Assembly (NCBI GenBank): GCA_026397495.1
Contig: JAPLUS010000045.1
Location: 1 to 5,490 of the forward strand
Origin: Candidatus Zixiibacteriota bacterium
GTDB lineage: Bacteria > Zixibacteria > MSB-5A5 > GN15 > PGXB01
Direction: 5' to 3'
DNA: 5,490 nucleotides
Shown here: in pieces, positions 1-5,015 of the stretch
How positions within the stretch are numbered: the first letter of the stretch is position 1
How the letters are laid out: each line of letters begins with the position of its first letter
Program-made: the position numbers and the translations under genes
The notes under the pieces: model-generated
Databases searched by the model: none
Told to the model about the DNA's origin: nothing
What the model saw: only the letters and a program-made list of their open reading frames with translations

Positions 1-420
1 GGCACTAATATATTTAGAAAAGTCCGTATAATAATCGTCTATAGATTTATCATTGATGCTGACCACCACATCACCCTTTTTCAAGGTCTGAATGGAACTC
101 CATGTTACCACCCGCTGACCCGCCATTTCAAGGCAGGAAAATCCCAATGGCAGAGGGTTTCCATTTAATTCATCGTCCCGGTACCATGAATGGCCATTAT
201 TTAGAAGGCCAAAAAACTCCCACATTAACAGAAAGAAATCTTTCCTATCTTCAGTCTTAATGGCCCGATTAAGAAATGTATGATACACGCTATCAAGCTG
301 TTCCGGTTTGATTTTGGCATCTTCCCAGTGAGCAAAGTAAAGAGGAATAGAAGCATATGTCTTGGATAGTATAAAGACCCGTTCATCAAGCGAGATTGTC
401 TGAGCTTTTCTCTTTTTCAT
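1..420 (-). CDS. S41-family (tricorn core/C-terminal-processing type) peptidase, N-terminal part only
   Basis: Partial gene: 140 codons are visible and the frame runs off the left edge. It begins at ATG (418-420) behind a good Shine-Dalgarno, GGAGGG at 425-430, four bases from the start. Residues about 11-80 resemble the N-terminal helical bundle of S41 peptidases, including the 'FGLLNNGHSWY' stretch (70-80) that precedes the PDZ domain in this family. Residues about 94-140 resemble a PDZ-like segment: 'LKKGDVVVSINDKSIDDYY' (113-131) matches the usual 'L..GD.I..INg..v..y' pattern. The catalytic Ser/Lys part lies outside the window, so activity cannot be judged. The N-terminus is charged and shows no signal peptide, which suggests a cytoplasmic enzyme, unlike exported Ctp/Prc proteases. 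It lies 52 bp downstream of recO on the same strand and may be the last gene of that cluster. The family call rests on remembered motif resemblance only. Confidence 0.72.
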   Translation of the reverse strand, partial: MKKRKAQTISLDERVFILSKTYASIPLYFAHWEDAKIKPEQLDSVYHTFLNRAIKTEDRKDFFLLMWEFFGLLNNGHSWYRDDELNGNPLPLGFSCLEMAGQRVVTWSSIQTLKKGDVVVSINDKSIDDYYTDFSKYISA

Positions 421-472
421 GAAACCCTCCTGAATTTAATTCTAATGATGTCTGACATTTTTCTCGACAGTA

Positions 473-1285
473 TCACCCTTGCACCTTGCGTAAATCCCTT
501 AGAAACTTCAGCGAATTAAATTCCCTTACATCGGTTTGGAACTTTAGAAAACCGGTTAAGAGTTCGAGGATATTTTCCCCTTCCTTCATCGATATGCTGA
601 TTGCTCCGGCCTCGGCCAGCGAGGCGATCTGAAGAGAATAAATTTCATCCAGTCTCTCCGCTTGAAGTTTAATATAATGTTCTCCCATTATTTGGCAAGA
701 TGAACATACTATCCCGCCCCGTTCGGGAGTGAAAAAATAAAATTTGGACGCAGGGCCGTTTTCTCCGCCACTTCCGGCAATAGCTGCTGATTTCCGGCCT
801 CTTCCGCAAGCGATACAACCTGCAAAATTTGGTCTATACCCCAGATATGATAGGTTTTTTAGAAAATAGGCGAGAAAAACCGGAAGAAGAGAGTTCTTTG
901 GGATTGAATTAGTCAAACGCAGGAACTGGATGGTTATCTGGTAAAGCTCTGTCTGTGGCTCGTCATCAGGAAGGAGATCGTAGAGAAGCTCCAGCGCCGC
1001 CGAGGCAAAAGCCAATCGCCCCAAAACACCGTCCTTCTCCAGAGAGAAGGACTCAAGAAGCTCAACTTCGGACAGATATCCCATGCCTGATCTTTCTGAT
1101 TTGAAATAGCCGATTTCCAGACGGCTGAAAGTCTGAATCCGTCCCCGTTTAGTTTTCATCGAACGCCCGCCACGGTCGATTATCGACTGTTTGCCGGCAT
1201 TATCGGTGAAGAAGGTTACAATTTGTGAGTTTTCCTTCCAGTTGACTGTTTTAAGGATAATTCCTTCGGAGATAATCTGGGGCAT
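473..1285 (-). CDS. recO: DNA repair protein RecO
   Basis: This 270-residue protein has the usual RecO length and layout. RecO works with RecR (and RecF) in the cytoplasm to load RecA onto SSB-coated single-stranded DNA during gap repair and recombination. Residues 1-80 form the N-terminal OB-fold region; its opening 'EGIILKTVNWKENSQIVTFFT' pattern (7-27) is typical. A helical C-terminal domain follows. A four-cysteine zinc site, present in many RecO proteins, is complete here: Cys157 and Cys160, then Cys194 and Cys197. The insert between the two pairs (about 161-185, Gly/Ser-rich) is rather long. The end, 'FNSLKFLRDL' (256-265), matches the conserved RecO tail. The start is ATG at 1283-1285, six bases after the stop of the upstream division gene, with no strong Shine-Dalgarno, so translation is probably coupled. 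It ends in TGA (473-475). Confidence 0.93.
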   Translation of the reverse strand: MPQIISEGIILKTVNWKENSQIVTFFTDNAGKQSIIDRGGRSMKTKRGRIQTFSRLEIGYFKSERSGMGYLSEVELLESFSLEKDGVLGRLAFASAALELLYDLLPDDEPQTELYQITIQFLRLTNSIPKNSLLPVFLAYFLKNLSYLGYRPNFAGCIACGRGRKSAAIAGSGGENGPASKFYFFTPERGGIVCSSCQIMGEHYIKLQAERLDEIYSLQIASLAEAGAISISMKEGENILELLTGFLKFQTDVREFNSLKFLRDLRKVQG

Positions 1286-1291
1286 CGGGAA

Positions 1292-1648
1292 TTATTCTTT
1301 GAAGCGATAAATAACTTCCCCGGGACGAGCGAAAAAATGGCGGGTACGGGCGATATATTCTATATGATTGGGATCACTCTCAAGACGGTATTTGTCGATC
1401 TTGGCATTGAGCAGCTTAACCAGCAGGCGGTGATTTTCCTGCCTGATTTCCCCGGCTTTGTGTTGCAACCGGATGATACGTAGATAGCCATAGGTTCCGC
1501 CAAAAAAAGCATAAATAAGGAAAAGGCCGGAGGCGATTATCAGAATATGGGATAAACCCCGGCGGAATCGATATTGGCCGTTGGACAGACGGTCAACCAG
1601 GTTTTGGCGGAAAGGAGAGAAAAATGATTTCTTTTGCCTATGTCGCAT
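1292..1648 (-). CDS. FtsB/DivIC-family septum formation initiator
   Basis: A 118-residue single-pass membrane protein of the DivIC/FtsB family. These proteins form a coiled-coil complex with FtsL (and FtsQ/DivIB) at the division site and help activate septal peptidoglycan synthesis. Residues 1-32 are basic and cytoplasmic, about 33-55 form one transmembrane helix ('LIIASGLFLIYAFFGG'), and about 56-88 are charged with heptad-like spacing, as expected for the periplasmic coiled coil. The C-terminal part (90-116) carries the family hallmark: 'DPNHIEYIARTRHFFARPGE' (92-111), matching the usual 'dp.yiEkiAR..lgm.kpgE'. The N-terminal tail is longer than in E. coli FtsB. Start ATG is at 1646-1648; no clear Shine-Dalgarno precedes it, and an inverted repeat (1652-1700) abuts the start. 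It is followed after six bases by recO. FtsB and DivIC cannot be told apart from sequence alone. Confidence 0.85.
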   Translation of the reverse strand: MRHRQKKSFFSPFRQNLVDRLSNGQYRFRRGLSHILIIASGLFLIYAFFGGTYGYLRIIRLQHKAGEIRQENHRLLVKLLNAKIDKYRLESDPNHIEYIARTRHFFARPGEVIYRFKE

Positions 1649-1651
1649 CGC

Positions 1652-1700
1652 TCAAATCAAGAAAAATTATTGAATGAATTATCTATCTATCTTGATTTGA
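1652..1700. repeat. 11-bp perfect inverted repeat in front of the division gene
   Basis: TCAAATCAAGA (1652-1662) and its exact reverse complement TCTTGATTTGA (1690-1700) are separated by 27 AT-rich bases that include an ATCT tandem run (1681-1690). One arm ends three bases before the FtsB/DivIC-like start codon. It could be an operator dyad in the divergent 1649-1846 gap, or an RNA stem covering the ribosome binding site. The rest of this gap shows no promoter I can defend. Confidence 0.5.
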
Positions 1701-1846
1701 TTTAATAATTTTACCAGTTTTTTGCAAGCATTTTTTTCTTAAATTATCCAATGCAAATCCCCGATCAAAGGTCGAAGATAGGATTTAAACAGAGTAATTT
1801 ACAATACTTATCCAAGAGAGGGCTTTACAATTAATGAGGTGTTATT

Positions 1847-2356
1847 ATGGATGATAAATTGAAAGAGCTGAGTCGTGAGACTCTCGAAGGGATGCTTTTC
1901 GATTTCGCCAAAAATTGGCTGGCCCATGATGGGCTCTGGTTTCAGGAAGTGGAACGGGAATGCGGAATGGCAACAACCATCAAGCTTGATAAGGCCGCCT
2001 GGGAACAATTCACCAAAATTGAAGCCAAGCGGATAATGGAACGGCATAATATTCCGCCCAACGGCGGTCTTCCGGCGCTAAAAAAAGCGCTGGGATTGCG
2101 ACTATATGCTCTGCTTAATGAGCAGGCTATTACCGAAGAAACGGCAGAATCCTTTGTATTTCGGATGGTTGATTGCCGGGTACAATCGGCACGCAAACGA
2201 AAAAATCTGTCGCTTTTCCCGTGCAAAAGTGTCGGGATTGTCGAGTACACGCAATTTGCCAGAACCATTGACGCCCGTATCAAGACGGAATGTATCGCTT
2301 GTCCGCCCGATGACGGCAAGAATGATTTCTACTGCGGCTGGAGGTTTTCGATTTAA
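1847..2356 (+). CDS. DUF6125-like cytosolic protein of unknown function
   Basis: A 169-residue soluble protein with no signal peptide or membrane helix. It has the look of the DUF6125 family, which is common in anaerobic bacteria and archaea. The N-terminal part is helical: 'LEGMLFDFAKNWLAHDGLWF' (13-32) followed by 'ECGMATTIKLDKAAW' (38-52). The C-terminal part is the most recognisable: 'RMVDCRVQSARKRK' (106-119), 'FPCKSVGIVEYTQFARTID' (124-142), and a terminal cysteine group Cys149, Cys152 (CIAC) and Cys163. With Cys110 and Cys126 these could form a metal or cofactor site, but that is inference; no activity is established to my knowledge. The start is ATG 1847-1849 with a good Shine-Dalgarno (TGAGGTG, 1834-1840) six bases upstream. 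It diverges from the division/recO cluster and converges on the membrane-protein gene at 2438-2869, so it is probably a single-gene unit. Confidence 0.8.
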   Translation: MDDKLKELSRETLEGMLFDFAKNWLAHDGLWFQEVERECGMATTIKLDKAAWEQFTKIEAKRIMERHNIPPNGGLPALKKALGLRLYALLNEQAITEETAESFVFRMVDCRVQSARKRKNLSLFPCKSVGIVEYTQFARTIDARIKTECIACPPDDGKNDFYCGWRFSI

Positions 2357-2381
2357 AGACCGGCGATTTAAATATTTTCAA

Positions 2382-2410
2382 CTGATAAGGGATAATATCA
2401 GGCAGTTTTT
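2382..2410 (+). terminator. Weak possible terminator after the DUF6125-like gene
   Basis: CTGATA (2382-2387) can pair with TATCAG (2396-2401) across an eight-base loop, and a T5 run follows at 2406-2410. It sits 25 bp after the stop codon, between two convergent genes, where a terminator is expected. The stem is short and AT-rich, so the call is tentative. Confidence 0.3.
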
Positions 2411-2437
2411 CCTCTTGGTCAATTGTCTTAGTATCAA

Positions 2438-2869
2438 TCAGATTCTTGAAGTTGGGGAATTTGCCTTTTTCTTTTGAGCCACGGAAAAAATTAGTGGGCC
2501 AAATAATTCGCAAGCCAGGATTAGAATCCAAAGTCGTCCGACAAGAATATTATAGTCGGCCAATAGAACCTCCCAGGAATTCCCCATCACATAATGGCCA
2601 AAGACGAATTCAAAGGCGACACCGGCCATTACCCATAATAACCCTATCAGCAGAAAATCGAATTTTGAAAAGGGGACTTTAATATGGGCGACAAAGAGGT
2701 AAGTGATGGTCAAGACAAAGATACTCAGAGCCGTGGCGGCAATAATATGGGCCGGGTATTGGCCCAAGTATGGTTCGAGGAAAATATTTCTGACAGTTCC
2801 ATTGAGAATGGCGAAAAGGACAAATACAAACCAAATTCCCAAGGCATGTAAGAAGACTTTTGCTTTCAT
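2438..2869 (-). CDS. Four-helix membrane protein of unknown function
   Basis: A 143-residue, strongly hydrophobic protein. Four membrane segments are visible, at about residues 8-26, 41-61, 71-91 and 109-130, with a basic C-terminal tail ('AQKKKANSPTSRI', 131-143). Between helices 3 and 4 is a polar stretch rich in features that look conserved: 'FEFVFGHYVMGNSWEVLLAD' (86-105), then 'YNILVGRLW' (106-114). I do not recognise a named family or function; the buried Glu/His/Arg residues could be functional but this is inference. The start is ATG 2867-2869 with no strong Shine-Dalgarno. It ends in TGA (2438-2440). A promoter-like pair lies just upstream (2904-2932), and the terminator of the next minus-strand gene lies beyond that, so it is probably transcribed alone. 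It is convergent with the DUF6125-like gene, 81 bp away. Confidence 0.8.
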   Translation of the reverse strand: MKAKVFLHALGIWFVFVLFAILNGTVRNIFLEPYLGQYPAHIIAATALSIFVLTITYLFVAHIKVPFSKFDFLLIGLLWVMAGVAFEFVFGHYVMGNSWEVLLADYNILVGRLWILILACELFGPLIFSVAQKKKANSPTSRI

Positions 2870-2903
2870 ATCTTTTTCGCCGGCGTCTCTTAATTATCAA
2901 TAT

Positions 2904-2932
2904 AAAATAGAGATTCTATGGCCGAATTTCAA
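2904..2932 (-). promoter_or_regulatory. Sigma70-like promoter for the membrane-protein gene
   Basis: On the minus strand, TTGAAA (2932-2927, five of six matches to the -35 box) and TATTTT (2909-2904, four of six to the -10 box) are separated by exactly 17 bases. The implied start of transcription leaves a leader of roughly 27-30 nt before the ATG at 2869. It sits downstream of the protease terminator, as expected for an independent unit. Confidence 0.5.
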
Positions 2933-2968
2933 ACATTAAAACCCTTCCAATAATATTTCGGTTACCAC

Positions 2969-3003
2969 AAAAAAACCTGCATAAGAGAATTATGCAGGTT
3001 TTA
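2969..3003 (-). terminator. Strong intrinsic terminator of the protease gene
   Basis: AAAACCTGCATAA (2972-2984) pairs perfectly with TTATGCAGGTTTT (2990-3002) around a five-base loop. Read on the minus strand the stem is followed by a run of seven T (2975-2969). It lies 15 bp after the final TGA of the interrupted protease reading frame (3018-3020), which supports that distal stop as the original gene end. Confidence 0.9.
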
Positions 3004-3017
3004 TACAGTTAATCATT

Positions 3018-4397
3018 TCAATATTGACAAGGGGGAGATCCACCGTTATAGAGATAGTCAATCAGGTAGGTAATATCCTTAATATCACAGGTGAAGGAAC
3101 AATTACAATCGCCGGCATCAGGGGTTGAGGGTTCTGCTCCATTCTTATATAAATAATTAATCATGTAGGCTATATCCTTGATATTGCGCCGCCGATCACA
3201 ATTAACATCGCCGTTTAGGACATCGGCAATGTTTAATTCAAAATATTTGAAGAAGCTTTTAACAGGTATGGATGAATCCTTTACTTCGAGCGCAAAAACG
3301 AATTATTTGGATTCTTGGGGGCGCCCATGGATAAGGCCATTGGAGTCGAGTATCAATCCCGTCGGGAGGTTAGCGACCCGAACCGACCAGGTGTAGGGTG
3401 GAGTTCCCCCCGTTGCATGCATCTGATAACTGTAATCTAAACATATATCCCCGGAGGGAAGAGGCGTCTGCTCTGTAATAGCAACAGCGTCGATATCAAG
3501 AAGAGCGGCAGCAACTCCGAAGTTGCAGGTATTATATTGTATCCAAAAATAGCCGCTGTCTCCCCATGATGCGGCCCAGCTGTTTTTCACCCTCCAGGCG
3601 CCCGCGCCATTGCACAGGTCGTCATCCCAGCCGACTATAAGAACGGCATGATTGACATCGTTGGTATATCCCGAATGACTATAACAACCGTTGTCATAAT
3701 AGAAGAAATCATCATATACCCAGAAGGCCACGGCCACAGGAGAAGTCATGACAGCTGTTTTTATGGCATTGATATTGTTGGGGATTGCTGTCCAGCCGGC
3801 GATTTTAGCTACTGCTGGATACTGAGTTTCCGTGCAGGGAATATTATGATTAGCCTGATATGGCATTGCGCTTTCCACGATAGCTCCAAAACTCTGTTGA
3901 TGCGCATATGCATTATCCATCCATCCGCCATTGCACCCCCATCCATAAGAGACACAAGAAAGTATTTGCTGTTCCGAAAGGTCAAGTTCCATTTGACGAT
4001 GAATTTTATAACTGGCTTCTAAGGCTCCGGTGGCCGCGAATATCCAACAAGAACCGCATTGTCCCTGATTTTTGACCGGTGTTACTTTTCCGGAATCAGC
4101 CCAATTAAAATGGGATGGCAGTTCGGCCGGCGATTTAACTCGAAAGTGCTGAGGGAGGTGTGCTCGCCAAATCTCCTCTCAATTGGGTGGTAATTTTAAC
4201 CCCAATAGCTGCTTACGCTCTTCGGGAGTATAATTTTCGACGATTGGGTTTGAAGACGCTGTCCAGTTAAGACCTTCATTCGCGATCTTCTTCTGAATGG
4301 CGGCTAATTCCTGTTCGGATTGTGAGGCGGCAAAAACGAGGTTAGTGAGTAAAAGTGAGGCGAGAAGCAAAGGCGGGAGCACAAGAAATCTCTTCAT
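3018..4397 (-). pseudogene. Secreted papain-family (C1A) cysteine protease with Ig-like and dockerin-like C-terminus, broken by two in-frame stops
   Basis: One frame of 459 codons plus a final TGA runs from ATG 4397-4395, chosen because AGGTG lies six bases upstream; a GTG three codons earlier is the alternative. Codons 1-23 encode a signal peptide ending in 'VFA', and about 24-72 a short propeptide ('YTPEERKQLLGLKLPP'). Codon 73 is TGA (4179-4181). The C1A domain follows from about 93: oxyanion Gln111 and catalytic Cys117 in 'NQGQCGSCW', His250 in 'VNHAVLIVGW', Asn272 in 'KNSW', and the 'GCNGGWMDNA' motif. About 310-391 is a putative-Ig (He_PIG-like) domain with 'GGTPPYTWSV' and 'LPTGLILDSNGLI', cut by TAA at codon 365 (3303-3305). 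Codons 395-459 give two dockerin-like repeats ('GDVNCDRRRNIKDIAYMINY', 'CDIKDITYLIDYLYNGG'). No ATG, GTG or TTG lies between the TGA and Cys117, so a restart would not give an active enzyme. There is no frameshift. Open pieces are 4179-4397 and, after the second stop, 3018-3302; the longest ATG-started piece is 3303-3992. Probably a recent pseudogene. Confidence 0.88.
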
Positions 4398-4410
4398 AGG
4401 TGGCACCTAT
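4396..4410. promoter_or_regulatory. Dyad overlapping the ribosome binding site and start of the protease gene
   Basis: ATAGGTG and CACCTAT flank a single central base, giving a 15-bp near-perfect palindrome. On the minus strand it contains the AGGTG ribosome binding site and the first bases of the ATG. As RNA, ATAGG could pair with CCTAT around a five-base loop and hide the initiation site. A second small dyad, AGGTAA/TTACCT (4423-4440), lies just upstream in the leader. Confidence 0.35.
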
Positions 4411-4670
4411 CATTAAAGAGTTAGGTAACTGATTTTACCTTTAAATCATCTTTTATAAAGATATGTTGGAGAATATTATTGTCAATAAATATTGATAAAA
4501 CCCAAAGGGAAAAAATACTATAAAAAAGGGGTCCGAGTATTTATCCCTTCAAAAGCGGAAGCCATATTGAATCTTTCTTAAAGGACATCCCTACCGTCGA
4601 CCCATCCTCATCACCGCTTTTTTCAAAACAAATTACACCCAACCCCTTTACCTTGCCACTCAATACTCAT
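4411..4670. other. Leader and spacer between peptide gene and protease gene, no gene seen
   Basis: About 260 bases with no convincing reading frame on either strand. It contains the protease promoter (4458-4485) and AT-rich homopolymer runs. A possible weak minus-strand terminator for the peptide gene is AAGGG pairing with CCCTT around 4524-4548, followed by T residues, but the stem has only five pairs. Confidence 0.5.
4458..4485 (-). promoter_or_regulatory. Sigma70-like promoter for the protease gene
   Basis: On the minus strand a consensus TTGACA (4485-4480) is followed after 16 bases by TATCTT (4463-4458, four of six matches to the -10 box). The implied leader before the ATG at 4397 is about 50-55 nt. 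This suggests the protease gene was expressed independently of the upstream peptide gene. Confidence 0.5.
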
Positions 4671-4856
4671 TTAATAAAGCAGGGCATAGATGATGTCATC
4701 CACAATATGATAAAAGCGTGCCCACCAACCGCAGTCCCAAGAACCAACACAATGGTCATAACCCCAGGCAAATGCGGCCGTCGGCATTACATTTCCGATG
4801 AGCAGCAATAAACACAGGACACCAAGGATGAGTTTTAATTTTCTGAATAGTTTCAT
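4671..4856 (-). CDS. Small secreted peptide of unknown function
   Basis: A 61-residue product. The ATG at 4854-4856 is preceded by a near-perfect Shine-Dalgarno, GGAGGTG (4862-4868), five bases away, which is the main support for a real gene. An in-frame GTG six codons upstream lies within or ahead of the Shine-Dalgarno and is unlikely. Residues 1-8 are basic (KLFRKLK), about 9-23 are a Leu-rich core, and 'PTAAFA' (25-30) gives a standard signal peptidase I site. The predicted mature part is 31 residues: 'WGYDHCVGSWDCGWWAR' followed by 'FYHIVDDIIYALLY'. It has two cysteines (36 and 42) able to form a small loop, four Trp and four Tyr, a hydrophobic C-terminal half, and a net negative charge, unlike typical cationic antimicrobial peptides. 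Cys15 in the signal peptide lacks a lipobox. I recognise no family. Function could be signalling, membrane interaction or toxicity; none is shown. A possible -10 box TATGAT (minus strand, 4915-4910) lacks a -35 box. Confidence 0.68.
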   Translation of the reverse strand: MKLFRKLKLILGVLCLLLLIGNVMPTAAFAWGYDHCVGSWDCGWWARFYHIVDDIIYALLY

Positions 4857-4960
4857 TCTGTCACCTCCTCTCAATTTTTAGTATTAATTCTAACAATCTA
4901 TTTAGAGCGATCATATCCTGCTCTTGAATGGCATTTTTGGTTTGCCAGCTTTTTTATTGT

Positions 4961-5015
4961 GTGCCGCCTAGTTGCCACAAATAACTGGTGGGACACCAGT
5001 TATACCAGGCGGCAC
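4961..5015 (-). repeat. Long two-tier hairpin element (REP/MITE-like or structured RNA)
   Basis: The upper stem is ATAACTGGTG (4981-4990) against CACCAGTTAT (4994-5003), ten perfect pairs with a three-base loop. The lower stem is GTGCCGCCT (4961-4969) against AGGCGGCAC (5007-5015). On the minus strand the lower stem extends to twelve pairs with one G-U wobble (4970/5006) and stacks directly on the upper stem, leaving only an eight-base bulge (4973-4980) on one side. On the plus strand the same position is an A-C mismatch, so the structure fits minus-strand RNA slightly better. No T-run follows, so it is not a simple terminator. It lies about 105 nt upstream of the small-peptide start and may be in its leader. 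Confidence 0.65.

Noticed and set aside
1942..2319. 125-codon minus-strand open frame opposite the DUF6125-like gene
   Set aside because: The plus-strand frame has a good ribosome binding site and conserved-looking motifs; the antisense frame is a composition shadow.
2106..2477. 123-codon plus-strand frame overlapping the DUF6125-like gene
   Set aside because: It is offset within a well-supported gene, lacks a ribosome binding site and has no recognisable domain.
2679..2900. 73-codon minus-strand frame overlapping the membrane-protein gene
   Set aside because: It is another frame of the well-supported four-helix gene; the arginine-rich product is a typical shadow.
3648..4022. 124-codon plus-strand open frame antisense to the protease
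   Set aside because: It lies wholly opposite the C1A catalytic domain, whose minus-strand frame carries all the family motifs; the antisense product has no coherent features.
4179..4181. Genome-wide reassignment of TGA as a sense codon
   Set aside because: recO, the membrane protein and the distal end of the protease all finish on TGA at sensible lengths, and the second internal stop is TAA, so a simple code change does not explain the gene.
4812..4814. Cys15 of the small peptide as a lipoprotein acylation site
   Set aside because: The residues before it (Gly-Val-Leu) do not fit a lipobox, which needs a small residue at -1, and a clear signal peptidase I site follows at residues 28-30.
4961..5015. 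Integron attC site
   Set aside because: The inverted repeat is too perfect and the arms lack the GTTRRRY/RYYYAAC core pair; no integrase or gene cassette is nearby.
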